From: Dermanyssus gallinae
Taxonomy: Eukaryota; Arthropoda; Arachnida; Mesostigmata; Dermanyssidae
Reading direction: 5' to 3'
DNA: 64,000 nt
NCBI GenBank assembly: GCA_003439945.1
Contig: QVRM01002802.1
Span: forward strand, 1-64,000
Made by a program: the position numbers and the translations under genes. The notes under the pieces were generated by a model that was given only the letters and a program-made list of their open reading frames with translations, did not search any database and was not told the origin of the DNA. Below, piece after piece: positions 1-12,084 of the stretch. Each line of letters starts with the position of its first letter. Positions within the stretch are counted from its first letter, which is position 1.

Positions 1-833
1 TCAAGACGCGACCGAAGCCCATCGTTACGAACGTCCCGAGGAAGTAGTGGTTCGGCTAGCCGTAATGCTGGCAGTAGTGGTACGGGTTTTTCGGCATTCA
101 TCTGTTCTGTGAAGACTTAAGCAACCAACGACGATACGGTTTTTAGCGCTAACTCTGCATCACCCAATATATGCTTTGGGCGTTCCTAAGACGTGCTTTT
201 TCGAAAACCTATAATGCCATGGCACAGTTGCTATAGCATTATAGAGTTATTATATCTGATTACGTCGGTAGGTAAGGTTTTTTGTTGCTGAGGGTACCTA
301 CGTTACTCTGGAACTGGGTGTGACCTGTGTGAAAATGAGCGTGTTGTTGCGGTGGTGTAGTTTTAATAATTTACATTGTAGATTGAGTAGTGGGAGTACT
401 CTAGTTGTAGAAGGTTAGTGCTTTAACTGTTCGATGGGAATAAAAGACTATACATAACTATAAGCGGTCTAGACATTTGGCGAAAGCAAGTCATAGCGAC
501 CAGTAGTGAGCTAGAGAAGATGGTGAACGATTTGTTTGTTAAATTTGAATTTGACAAACGTAACGACGTTACGATTTGCCGTCAGCAAAAGTGTATATTA
601 TTTGGTGTTGCAATGAGCTGGAATCGAAATCCCTTGCGTCGATTAACACCAAATGAGAACCTCGCGATGGTAGTGCCTAACGTGCCTAGAAGATACCTAA
701 CTCGAGGAATTGTCATGCATCTTCCTTCGCCGGTTGTGCGATGAATGTACTGCAAGAACTTGACTGTATTCTCTTATAGCAAACAAGCGGAGAAAGGAAT
801 CTATCATATATATGTCCTGACAGAAACCTTTCT

Positions 834-1078
834 TAGAGGCATTTGGCAATAATGTCGTTGCGTATAGATGGCGAGAATGCGTGTCTTAAATTTTGGGTGT
901 ACGCGATATATGCTTACGGTAGTATGTCAATTAAGTTAGAATGAAACGTATTACTTCTTAGAGGACATTTGGCAATAAATGTCGTTGCGTATAGATGGTG
1001 AGGAATGCGTGTCTTAAATTTGGGTGTACGCGATAATGCTTACGGTAGTATGCTCAGTAAGTTAGAATGAAACTTATT
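834..1078. repeat. Tandem duplication, about 123-bp unit, two copies
   Basis: Two adjacent copies (about 834-956 and 957-1078) share the order of a TTAGAGG start, a GTCGTTGCGTATAGATGG core, a GCGTGTCTTAAATTT block and a TTACGGTAGTATG block. They differ by scattered substitutions and one- to two-base indels. The copies are clearly homologous. No coding potential is seen. Confidence 0.9.
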
Positions 1079-2027
1079 TCCTCCTTCAATCATAGCGGTA
1101 AAGAGTTCATCACTTATCGAGCATGTCGTCAAGAGACACCTTCTTGGATGCTAGCTCCACCCGATGGTTGCGACTAGATAAGGGATATGCCTGAAAAGAA
1201 TGCCCTTGTGTAAGCTGTAACTCAATAACTCAACGTCTTAATAATATGCTTTTGTGTAAATATTGCATCTTCCCTTCTGGATCTTCAAAGGATATAGCAG
1301 CCCTCTCAAACTTGCTTAACAAACCGAGGAAAAATTGAAAGAACCATATCCAAAGTACGTCTGTAGGGAAAGTGTCATTTCATGTGCCCGATCGCAGACT
1401 CATTTTGAGTGTGGGGTATCGAGTTATTGTAAAAAAAATAAAGTACTTGCCTTATAAGCAGTTCCGTGAGTCACACACTTCGGAAGCATAAACGCGGGGC
1501 TTTTAGGAAAAAATAGTTGACATAATATATATATATATTAGCGCGCCCCGCTGATACAGTGGCCCTGTAGGATTAGGGCTTTTTAAAACTGTGGCCGTGT
1601 CAGTTATAATCAATAACGCTACTACGCCTTCCTCGCTACAAAATATACTCAGTTGCCCAGTTCTCTGGATCTCAATAAAGCTCTTTGCCGTTCATGTCTA
1701 GCGTTGTATGTCTTAATCGATGTGCACGCTGTACACTAATTTGCTTAGTTGTATATACAGCGTTTTTGGAGTTACTCTAGTCGTTATCCGGAGGAACTTT
1801 TAGAGCAGTTCTCACCCGGTTCTCCGTCCACGAATTCCACCAAAAACTGTGCACCGGACTGGGTTCCATAAACCTTGCGATAAGTGTCACATATTTGCGG
1901 CCTTTTGCATTGAGTAGCATCATGAGACATGTCGGGTAGCGCTAGCTACTTGGGTGTTGGATCGGTTATATTTTCTGGATAAATGCATACACAACATCCC
2001 AACGGTTAATAATAAAAATATATATAT

Positions 2028-2158
2028 ATTGTTATATGTTTATATAACCAATATGTATATATTGCTATATAAACATATAACAATGTTTTTTTCCATGGCC
2101 ACATGGAAAAATAGCCAGTCGGATATTTTTACAAAAGAAAAATGTCCTACTGGCCAAG
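2028..2158. repeat. Cluster of three consecutive hairpins
   Basis: Three inverted repeats follow one another. The first has perfect 19-nt arms (2028-2046 with 2066-2084). The second is TTTTTCCATG facing CATGGAAAAA just after it. The third has 16-nt arms with two mismatches (about 2113-2158). This looks like a small foldback or MITE-type element, but no target duplication was established. Confidence 0.6.
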
Positions 2159-3476
2159 TATTGTCCTAGTTAAGAACATTGAAAAAACCAACAATTTACA
2201 TGGTATTTTTATTATAAAAATGTCGAAGCTTCAATGAAGCGGGGCAGAAAAATGAACGACAGAATATTGACTGTCAGACTGACGCTCTATGCAGAGCTTC
2301 CAGACATTTGAGAACAGGTGTGCTGCCTTTCTTTCTAATTTGATGCGCCCTTGTAAATTACTGGTTTCGCCAGTATTTAAGTTACAAATGCATACAAAAT
2401 CCACCCAATAGCAGTCAGAAAATTAAATGATCTATTCGGGTGATATGCAGGTACATTTCTATAGCCTCCAATTGTTTGCGTCGAAAACTGCTGCTGTATT
2501 GCTGTTGTTTTCGGTGTGCTATGTTAACATTTGTTGGCGTTGTGTGCTTTATAGTGCGGTAATCACTCATGTGATGAATGTATCAAATACATATGTATAT
2601 GACGATATATATTGCGTAGACGAGATCATGTTTGATTAGTGTCAACTATATAGGTCTCAAATCGTATATAACATATCTTGATTTGGTGTGCCCGTCTTTT
2701 ACTTTTAGGACTTACGATCTCTATACTAGCACAGTTATAAAAATGATTCTCCGTATATGCGTGTAAGGTCATTTTAGAAGTATTAGTGAATTAGCTGCCA
2801 ATCGAAATCTAGCACAAGCTGCATGTATCTATACCGGAACAGCACCTTTAGCTCAATATGTAGGAGCCTCATGTACCAATAACATTAAGTGTTGATATAG
2901 ATAGTTGCGCATTCAAAAACCAAAAGTAGACGATCTTCGACACTGTGTATTAGACTTGCGCTGTCTACGATCTGAAACTTAAATTAGATAGACATTTCAT
3001 TTTCTTTCCAGATCATAAGACTATAACGACATCGCAAGCTACTGTGGTCAGATATCATTTGAGTAAGTGAGTTTAAGTAAGTGCTTAGGTAGCAACGGCG
3101 CAAATGCGGTGATGTCGAGTAAAACGTCATGGAATACAGATACCTTAAGTAGGGTAGGATATTTTCCTTCGTAACGTCCGTGTGACCCATCGTTGGACGG
3201 CGTTGGCCTCGTCGACAAAAAAAATAGTTATTTATAGTAATGTAGTCAACACCGACGTAGCATTTCTCTGTTTCGCTATGCGTTTTTCCGTCAGTTCGAA
3301 TTATAGCCGTGTGTATCGGAAAATCCAAACAATCGGCTTCTGCGAGTGGGCACTGAGGAAGAAATAGTGAGAGGACCCGTCTTGGCAACATGCGTGAAGT
3401 CGAAAGTCGAAACCGGTCCTGGGCTATGGTTGCCTGAAGGCGTCCGGGCTTCCAGTGGAAGTCGATATCGACCCAC

Positions 3477-4069
3477 TCAGCTAGACTTCGTTTTGAAAAA
3501 TTCCGCCCCGTCTCGTTCCAGATCCTTGATTTCAAGAATGTCGCTCTTTAGCTTCAGTTTGAGTATTTCTCGAAGCAGTTCGCTCCTAGAACATGTGTAG
3601 AAGTTAGTAGTGCGTCGAGAACGTCATAAGCGTATTTTATTATCTTCTGCATCTATAATAAATGTTAGGCGAACATGGAAGAGTAAACAGGTGTATTAGT
3701 TTGTCGTAAAGTGCTTTGCATAATATAAATCTGTTTATATATTTCAAAGATAATGGCAAATTGAGGAATGCCATATCGAATTGGTCGAGTTGACTGAAAA
3801 TAGCTGCCTGCTAAATGACCAATTCCGGGTGAGATTAAATCACTGACGCGTGAGGTGTGCACGATTGATACGGTAGTATGAAAATGGCTACAAAACGTCC
3901 TACGGCAACCAACCTGTGGTTCTTGTCTCTGATGCCCATCTTCTCCAGTGAGATGTCATTGATCCGGACCAAACTCCTTCCAGTGATGTCGTGGTCCAGA
4001 AATAGATGCGCGTATAGCTGGTAGTGATCGGCACAACAACGTTTTAGCCATTTCATTGACATCGACGGT
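3477..4069 (-). CDS. SAM-domain adaptor, SAMD10/SAMD12/Aveugle-like (3' exons)
   Basis: Two coding exons are visible: 4069-3914, and 3585-3477 with a TGA stop. They join at CACAG|GTTGG and TCTAG|GAGCG in matching phase. The product carries a SAM domain with the typical HDITGRSLVRI core and a KMGI motif. It is followed by a basic helix, LREILKLKLKSDILEIKDLE, the C-terminal signature of SAMD10/SAMD12 and fly Aveugle. In flies Aveugle links CNK and KSR in receptor tyrosine kinase to Raf signalling; that role is known for the family and only inferred here. The exon at 4069 needs an incoming phase-2 intron (acceptor GTGAAG). The 5' exon with the start codon was not found upstream, so the model is partial. 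Confidence 0.75.
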
Positions 4070-5140
4070 CTTCACAGGACGACAGGCACGGGTCGAGTTT
4101 CTTTCGCATCTCTTCCTCGTGGCGGGGGGGGGCCACAGTGCTCAGCTGAGCAGCCCGACTGTGTTGATTTCGCTACATGAGTATGTTTAATATTGTTAGT
4201 TGCTTTTAAAGTGAATAGCAGATTCAATTTACTCTGCAAGACTAAACGTGTTTAGTTTAGTAAATATATTTAACATAATACATTCTAATACAATAAATAA
4301 ATATTATTTAACAAAAATATTTTTTATACATCGAATGATGTACTTGGAAGTACAGCCAAGAAAGTACCAAACAAAAGTTGATAAGGAAAGTGCAAGCCTT
4401 CGTAAGATTCGCTTGACGGTAAAAGCGATGATAATTAACAATGCGGCTATTAAACGCTTCCCCGTTTCACTCATGTCCAAAATCGAGTTGTTTTTTCATT
4501 AAGTCATATCTTATTACTAGCATCTCAATTTTAGAGAGAAAAAATGCTATCACCGTGGTAGGGGCTGGTTGTCATCTGCTGGGGGGTCGCCGGTTCAATT
4601 TATGTTGTTGATCAATTTTCTGCGAGCAAAGCTCATCGTTTATAAACCAAATCGCTGAGAATCAGCGCCTATGCTGCCACAAGGTCTGGTGAGGAAAGCT
4701 AATTGTCTTTAAACTATGCCTCACGGCGATTCCAAGCTCGTAGAGGCGGAGAATAGTATACCATTAAAAAGTTTTTGCTAATACTAACCCTCTACAGAAA
4801 AAAAGCTTATTAAGAAATTAGAAGGCAAGGAACACATTCTAAACAAGCAAACCATTGACAATACATCATTCCTATATCTATACATCGTGATCAACCACTG
4901 ATAATCGTGTAAACCTCTTTCAGACTAATTGCAGAGAATTAAACAATATTATTAACGAAGACATAAATGATGCTCATTAGTATTGTTATTACAATTATAA
5001 CTGTCTTCCTACACTTACTACTTCTAAAAATGGGTAATTTAATCAGGCACGAAGTAAGAAAGTAAGAAGTACGTTCACGACGCGTATGTTTTATGTATAA
5101 TTGAGCAATGTGCTTCAAAATATACCTAAACTAAGGCATA

Positions 5141-5142
<2 letters not shown>

Positions 5143-5178
<36 letters not shown>
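5143..5178. repeat. (TA)n microsatellite
   Basis: Uninterrupted TA dinucleotides. A second similar array lies at about 5409-5445. Confidence 0.95.
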
Positions 5179-5181
<3 letters not shown>

Positions 5182-5406
5182 TCAGGATGTATCTAAAGAC
5201 TGTTCAGTATTTAGACGCAGAACCTTATAACGAATATCAAAATTAAATCGTGTTAATCATAATAATACTACTACATAAGTATGTATCGTAGCTCAGGTAG
5301 GTCAGAAGATAAAAGCACAGATTACAGAAGAGAAGGGGTGTAAAAATTCGAAAAATAGAACATAACATAACAATACATTCTGTATTAGTAGCTACGGTAG
5401 CACTGT

Positions 5407-5447
<41 letters not shown>

Positions 5448-5558
5448 TATACGAATAACGCTTTCGCAGGTTATTTACATCGCTGGATAGTTTTTGAATG
5501 AACCGTACTTTGCAATTAATGATGCTGTCGTTTTTTATGTCTCGAGTGACAGTGAAAC

Positions 5559-5564
5559 TTTATT
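5559..5564 (-). promoter_or_regulatory. Poly(A) signal of SLD5
   Basis: AATAAA on the minus strand, about 140 nt beyond the SLD5 stop codon. The position suits a compact 3' UTR. Inferred from sequence only. Confidence 0.6.
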
Positions 5565-5703
5565 GATAAACGGCTGGTCGTCTAACAAACACGACTCTGT
5601 CTGTTCCTCTATTTCGAAAGTTGACAAAGTGTGCCCGTGTCCGGCGTGCCTGCGTCCGTGCGGTCGCCGAACGAGGCAGAGGAGCGGGTGGGTGAATGCG
5701 AAT

Positions 5704-6321
5704 TTACAACAGAATGAAGCTAGCATTATGTACATAGGGTCGAATGGCGTCGAGCTTAACGATGTGCTGTGATCCTTCGTCGAAGTCGACGAGTAGGTCC
5801 GAGTCGACCATCAGGCCGGGAGCGGCTTTCTTCACACGGCAGAAGACGTAGTGGTCCTTCTCTTCAGCTTTCGGCGGCAGATTCAGCTGTTGCATGCCGG
5901 CTGGCATATGCAGCAGGCTGCTTTCGTCGAAGTGGCTCTGGTTGGCGCTGGCGACGTCGTCGACGAACGTCCGCTCCTGGTCCGACAGGAGCTCTTCGAC
6001 GTCGGTCGTCGGCCTCTGCGGCAGAATCTTGTGCAGCTTCTGAAGTCGGCAGCGCAGGTAGTCGTTAACGAGGTACTGGATGCGTTCGACCTCGAGCCGA
6101 TGAAGGCCGGCGCGCAAGTCGCTCGCCTTCAGCTGGGCAAGACCTCCACGCATATGACTCAGCTGATCGAGCAGGCACTCCACCAGGTCACCCTGGTACG
6201 GCAGGATCACGGGACAGTTCCGCTCGGAGATCCACCATTCCTGGAACTTCTGCACCACCTGAGCAGCGGACGAGATCTCTTCGACTTCCTCGCCCTCGCC
6301 CTCGGAGCCGACGTCAGACAT
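5704..6321 (-). CDS. GINS4: GINS complex subunit SLD5
   Basis: A single uninterrupted 205-codon frame encodes SLD5, one of four subunits of the GINS complex. GINS joins CDC45 and MCM2-7 to form the replicative helicase in the nucleus. Visible support: an acidic N-terminus; the HRLEVERIQYLVNDYLRCRL segment (about residues 73-92), which matches the helical A-domain core of SLD5; HMPAGMQQL near residue 137; and a C-terminal B-domain with DHYVFCRVK and the GSQHIV strand. Length is close to the family norm (about 220). The start ATG has a reasonable context (GCGCAATGTC), and I see no upstream in-frame exon. The gene appears intronless. A poly(A) signal follows. The call is confident from conserved motifs, although a database alignment was not run. 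Confidence 0.9.
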   Translation of the reverse strand: MSDVGSEGEGEEVEEISSAAQVVQKFQEWWISERNCPVILPYQGDLVECLLDQLSHMRGGLAQLKASDLRAGLHRLEVERIQYLVNDYLRCRLQKLHKILPQRPTTDVEELLSDQERTFVDDVASANQSHFDESSLLHMPAGMQQLNLPPKAEEKDHYVFCRVKKAAPGLMVDSDLLVDFDEGSQHIVKLDAIRPYVHNASFILL

Positions 6322-9018
6322 TGCGCGTGAAGTATCGATCGATCAGACCATCCGTTCAGGCCGAGGCGGGCGTGCGCATTGCCCTCTACGACGAACACTC
6401 GGTAACTTTCGCGGCGTCACGCTGGTGGGCTTCGAAGCTGCGAAGTTCACTACTTCACAAATTCGTGGGCATTGTCGCCCATCCTAGCGAAGTGCCGCTG
6501 AATGCACAACAAACGCAGTTTAGCAAATTCAGTTCCTATGAACGTTACGTTAATCACTCTTCCGTTTCCTGGCAGTAGACCATGTTGGCGTGCCTGATAT
6601 TCACATGCTCATGTGCGGTTCATTTTTGCAAACAGCAGATTTTCTGCGAAACTGTCGTAACAGTAAAATACTGGCTAGAATCTACTGTCCTAGCGTACAC
6701 CTTCGGAGACCGTGATGAAGTGGACCAGGTAACCGATAAGATTGGCTCTTCTTCCCGGCTCCGCTTGCAAACACCTGACAGATTTGTAAACAAAACATTG
6801 CGCCAAAAATCTCGAAACCACTCGGGCACAGCTTCAACTTCCGGTGATGGCATCTGTCAACATATTTCCACTGTGCTACTTCGTCGCCAGCATTTCAAAC
6901 GGTCAAAACGGACGCTTCATCATCTCGTACTCGCAATTCACTCAATTGTGCAGCGCAAGCAATCAGTGAAATATTTGTTCTTCGTGAAGAAACACCGATA
7001 ACACGAAAGAACGGTAAGTAGAGACAAACATACTCACCAAATCCATTCGATTCGGTGAACTGGCCATTGCAGACCTGCTTTACGGTGTAGTGTAGTTTCA
7101 GCACAGAGTACGTTCGACGCACAAAATAACACTGTATTCGAAGTCGATCTCTCACGTGTTTGCTCTCGTCTAACTTCTGTTTTTTCTCGGTCGTTGGTAT
7201 TTAGTGTTTCGAACAAACGAAAATGAAAATGGATGACGGCTGTCTACTCACGCAGCTGACATCTTGAATTCTTTAGAGCGTCCACAACGCGGCAGCGCCT
7301 CGAAACAAGATCCTCTCCACTCCGGGCGGCGGCATCTCGTTTCGAAAACGACGGGCGCCACTCTAGAGCCCCGATACTACTAGACTAAATATCGTAGCTA
7401 ATACAAATAGCTTATACTACTTATAAGTAGTATCATTGAATGATCATTAAATCAATCAATACAACACAAGAGCAGGTGTCTCCCGTTTTGGTCAGAGTTT
7501 TGCTTTGTTTGATCTGTTTAAGAACAACCCGAACTCGTAGTATACTCGTCGCACTGGCAGGTGAAAAACGAGATGTGCAAAGTAAAGCAAACAGTTAACA
7601 TTGCAGTCGTATTTTAGATTGCATCCTATGATTGCCTTGGTGAAAAATAGCCATCAGAGTGCAAATGAATCATTTCATTTACGATGGGCTGTCATACAAG
7701 AAGGGAAGAATAACAGTGCTAGCTACACAATCTATTATGGCGTACTTAGTCCTACAGCAAGTCTACGCCTCTGTTGAGAAAAATAACGTGGTCCACGCAT
7801 GTCCACTAAAATCGCCCACCATTGAAAGCAAATATTTGCCTCAACTTAGCCCGATGTTAGACTGGGCTGTTAAAAGAGCAGGACTTTGCCTGCAAACATG
7901 TCTAGACGGCTTCATCGAAGTACGGACTCACCTAAAGTAATTGCAATGAATTAATTGCCAGAATTAAGGTGGGCTAGACTTCGTTTGTCAACGGATTGCA
8001 CTACTTTGGCGGCATTTGTTTTAACGCTGAAAGTGTAACTTACCTTAACTACGGAAGTTAATCATTAGCGACGCTTTATACAGACCAATATGGTGATGGG
8101 TCCCTGTTGTGAAAAATCGGCAACACAATTGAAGAATATTTTATATCGCTAATTTGCTCTACATTTTAATTAATTACATTAGATTTTAATATGAGTAGTC
8201 AGACTACATCAGCAAAGGCTTTCAAGTTAGATGGGTTAATCGCTCCTAATCCTCTTCTATGGTACACAATTTTGCCTTCGTGCCACTTTGGTGGGGCCGA
8301 AGATGCTTGCCGATGTTGAGCTAATGGTGTAGATCGGGCGGGTCGCGCAAGTCTCAGGAGAATTGATTTGATCTTTTCGATAATTTGGAGATCAACTGAC
8401 AGGGTACTGTAAGTTTGAGAGTTATTCAGCGCGATCTGTGGTCGTATGGATTCTACCAAGTTTAAACAATGTTTATGCGTAGGGACCTAACTAAGTTTTT
8501 GTAATGTCTATGATATAGTACATATATGTTTTTATTGCCATTTCTATGATTGATCATATATATTTTAATTCTGAAATTAGAATTAATATTTAGAACAAAT
8601 ATAGCCCTATCTTCTAGTTGGTTGGATTCTATGAGGGGGGCATCTTGTGATGTGAGATGGGACGACTTGTAATTTACAATTACGACATTGCTGATTACCC
8701 TTACGTGCACACAGAACACACTCACTGATTATCGCTTAATGAAGCACACAAATATCTTATCGGGTACCACACCACTCGAACCACATCCTGCACGTCCTGT
8801 TACAGAGGTGTTTAGTACATATGTTATTATTGTTATAATTATTATGTGTGTGATGATGTTGAGTAGTCACCGACGCTCAAACAATAATAATAAAAATAGT
8901 ACATGGGTAAAGCTACCAACACGAATTTTTGCCCTTCCGAGACATAAAACTATTGACTCAATTCTATGCCAGCGAATCCGACGTCACATAGCAAGCCTAG
9001 ACAATAATACTAATTAAG

Positions 9019-9285
9019 ATGTACCTCAAGAAGATACGTTTACAACAACACACAGGAAAAAGCAATAAAGACCACCGCGTAGGTCTCGCAGAACGCAAGC
9101 TGCCTGAGGACGACATACGAGTCGCGGTACGTTCGCTGATGTCTTCTGACGTTATCGCCCCGGTCGACCACAACACAGAGGAGGAATTTAAGCGCAAACG
9201 TGCTCCGCTTGAGAACATAGGAGCAATGAATGAGCCTACAATGGATGAACACAGACCTGTGTCGAACCTTCTGTTGTTTTGATAC
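9019..9285 (+). mobile_element. LINE polyprotein fragment
   Basis: An 87-codon frame with a block VRSLMSSDVIAPVDHNTEEE followed by a basic stretch and later DEHRPVS. This resembles the segment upstream of reverse transcriptase in the LINE type seen at 57.5-59.2 kb. There is no start, no RT and no flanking exon. It is probably a dead fragment. The identification rests on remembered family pattern and is tentative. Confidence 0.35.
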
Positions 9286-9779
9286 AGTGGGATACTTCGC
9301 GCTAGGGTGGCTTACGTTCACGACACCTAAAAGATATGCTAGACCAAACTAGAGACTGCCAGCAAATATAGCTTTGGCTACAAATAAAAGAGCAGTACTA
9401 TCAGCAATGAAGAAAACAGCCTTCACTGTGTATCGGTAGCAATGGAAACATTACAACCCCATCAGCAGTGGGACAGCAAAATTCAGTCAGGATCTGGCCA
9501 GAAGCTTGGAAGCAACGACGGGAGCCCAGCGCGAGGGAGAGTATCTGAGACAGCTTCTGTCTCTCGCGGTGTGTAGAGGCAATGCCGCTTCTATTATCGG
9601 CGCCATGGGATGAGCCGCTAAATGGCACTTGCTTGAATCGAGGCGACACGTTCAAACTTCACAAGTGTATGCTGATAACACAAATAAATCAGCATCATCA
9701 TCATCATCATCACCACCACCACTATTTCTAATATAAGTTAGGTCACTTTTATGAGCCTATACGTATGTGTTCAAGTTTG

Positions 9780-10200
9780 CAGTGATCTGCCAGTGGCTAT
9801 TCGACGGAACGGGGTCCTCATTACGCCTATTAACCCAAGGCAGCAGGGTAACCTACTGGGTGACTCGGGGAGCCAGTGTATCCAGCAGGCCGGGTGGCAA
9901 GTCCCCCTGAGTTGTGAGTAAAACCGACGTTCTAGCCGCAGTCTTCGAATAGACCATAGTACCGTAATAGTAGAAGAGATCCGCTATCGCGAGAATACCA
10001 TATGCCCTGCCGCCTGGCCCCGCTTGCGCGGGATGATGACACCCAGGCGAGTTACTTTGGAGATGACAGGGGGACAGATTGCATGTGGCACGGTGAAGAC
10101 GTACCACAAGTGTCGGGCTTGTCACCTCCCTGACACTTGCGGTACGCCCGCTGGAGGCAATAGTTGATAACTATTTCCTCCAGCGGGGGGTGATGATATC
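9780..10200. repeat. GC-richer block with strong hairpins
   Basis: The block is compositionally unlike its AT-rich surroundings and lies just upstream of CRPPA. It includes a near-perfect hairpin at 10147-10187 (19-nt arms, one mismatch, 3-nt loop) and a second foldback of CAAGTGTC with GACACTTG near 10110-10137. It may be the 5' part of a mobile element or a structured 5' flank. No coding frame was recognised. Confidence 0.45.
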
Positions 10201-10308
10201 TGATTGGCAATTGAAGCACGTTGTGTGTTCGCTATACTACCTTCGTTGTCCATGTCGGCGTCGTGTTAGGTCTTTCAGGCGGATTCTCTGCGGCGGTTCT
10301 GCGCAACG

Positions 10309-12035
10309 ATGGATGAGAAGGAAGCCGGAGATAGAGACAGCCGTAGAGACCGAGAAACGGCAATGACTTCTAGCAGGAAAGTGGCGGCGATTCTTCCGGC
10401 AGCCGGCGTCGGCCTTCGAATGGCGCACGAGACGCCCAAACAGCTGCTGCAGGTGCATGGCTGCTCCATTCTAGGGCATACAATTCGCGCGATGCGGCAG
10501 GTGACCAAAATCGAACTGATTGTTGTGGTTACGTCTGAAGCTCTTTCTGAGTCACGTCCAAGACGAAGTCAGCCGGCTGGACACATTCACTTCGAGGTAG
10601 GCCAAGTCAGATAAACACACGAGACTGTACGGATTCTTAGTCACATAACTTAGGTGCGTTTTGCAGCCTCTGCCTATTCTAGCAGAGGCTGCAAAGCGAA
10701 AGACGCACATATTTCTATTCGGTTCGGGTCTAATAAATAATACATGGCGTATTATCGTCTGCCTAACCTGCCTGACCACAAATTTAATTTCGTATTAGAA
10801 AAAAAAAAGAAAAACATTAAAGAGAAACAATACAACTCTAGTTGATTTCGCATTTGATGTGTCATTTCTTTTCTTCTGCAGCTTATTCATGAACATCTCA
10901 CGCGTGCACACATACGACAATTGTTAGACAACGCTAGCCGACCTCTGCCGAAGCACTGGCTAATCGACTAGCCCAAAGAAGGAGGCGTTTAGTTTTGACG
11001 TGGAGATCTTTTCGGCGGTTTGTCGGCAGGAATTCTGTATTGCCGGAAGCATCCAGTGAGGAGGCCGGAAGAACGACACAGCGTCCGTCGGCTCGAGTTG
11101 AGGTAGTTTGTCGTAGCCGTGACGCCATTGATTCCCGTCACGCGTCAATCGCTCGAGGTGTGTAGTATCTTCGAGGTCGAGGGTTTCGACCTCGTGGTCG
11201 TTCACGACGCCGTTAGACCCATTGTACATGTCAAGGTGATTTTGTTTGCTGTTTTTATCACTCTAGATATGTCATATATCATATCCCCACATTCCTTTTC
11301 GTTTCCCGACAAGGATATAGACCCAAATAACGAGTAGTACAGTGAGGTGCAAGTTCCAAATTACATGTAAATGTTTCAATATGACATTTTTTTTAATCAT
11401 TAATAATTTCCGTTTTGCAACGCTCGGCAATTGGAGTTACGTCAAAATAGTGATGCGAAATGCTGGGGTCTTATAAGAGCAATAAACGTGTTACCGTTCG
11501 ACAGCTGCTTGAGGAGTTATTTTCTGCGGCAGAGGGACACGGCGCTGCTGGACCATGCGTACCTCTCGTTTCAACAGTGCTCCGTATTGATGCCAATGGA
11601 CTTCTGGAGGAGGCGATTCCGCGTTATCCTGACTCACTGGGCAGGCTTCACGTCAGCTCGGAGACGCCGCAAGTGTTTCAGTACGTATTCTGCTCTACAA
11701 TCTTCTTTGGAAACATTAAGGAAGTGATTTGGTACTAATAACATCGACATTCCTGTTCTGCTAGGTGTACCATGGAATATTTTTAAATTTACAATTAGAG
11801 TGGACACTAAAGCAGCCTAATGCCTAGGAGAGCGATACTATCAAGATTGCAAATCTTAAAAAATATCTCTTTGAAAGGCTATGCGTAGTGCCGGGATCGA
11901 ACGCACGATTTCTACTGTACGAGGCGCCGGCTATCTCCCCCAAATCGCTCTGACGACTATATAATTTTATATATGCAGAAATGATCAGAAGCTTATGCCG
12001 CATTTTCCGAGATGCCGTGTCTGGCTGCACATTCG

Positions 12036-12084
<49 letters not shown>

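Larger units (their letters stand above)
1..3476. other. Gene-poor, AT-rich stretch
   Basis: I found no supportable coding exon here. Open frames are short, lack recognisable family motifs and are not bounded by matching splice sites. The stretch holds a tandem duplication of about 123 bp (834-1078), a run of three hairpins (2028-2158) and short (TA)n tracts. The last part (about 3000-3476) is probably 3' UTR or flank of the minus-strand SAM-domain gene that ends at 3477. Confidence 0.6.
4077..5703. other. Intergenic or intronic AT-rich stretch with (TA)n arrays
   Basis: This stretch lies between the SAM-domain exons and SLD5. It contains two (TA)n arrays (about 5143-5178 and 5409-5445). A weak tRNA-like B-box occurs near 4605, with no complete cloverleaf. 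The missing 5' exon of the SAM-domain gene could be here, but I could not identify it. Confidence 0.5.
6322..10308. other. Intergenic stretch between SLD5 and CRPPA
   Basis: The divergent 5' flanks of SLD5 (minus) and CRPPA (plus) lie here. Frames at 6582-7001 and 7659-7940 have no recognisable motifs or supporting splice structure. A LINE-like fragment occurs near 9019-9285, an (ATC)n/(ACC)n tract near 9689-9722, and a GC-richer, hairpin-rich block at about 9780-10200 just before CRPPA. No gene is supported. Confidence 0.5.

Noticed and set aside
4550..4610. tRNA-like B-box GCCGGTTCAATT with an A-box-like TGGTAGGGGCTGG
   Set aside because: The A- and B-box order is suggestive, but no acceptor stem or anticodon loop is evident. 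Too weak to annotate.
5769..6330. Plus-strand frames of 99 and 159 codons over SLD5
   Set aside because: They are antisense shadows of the SLD5 coding sequence, whose conserved protein is on the minus strand.
11883..11955. tRNA-like T-arm on the minus strand (GCGTTCGATCCCGGCA)
   Set aside because: The B-box is good, but I could not fold a full cloverleaf with an anticodon arm and paired acceptor stem. It is at most a tRNA or SINE relic.
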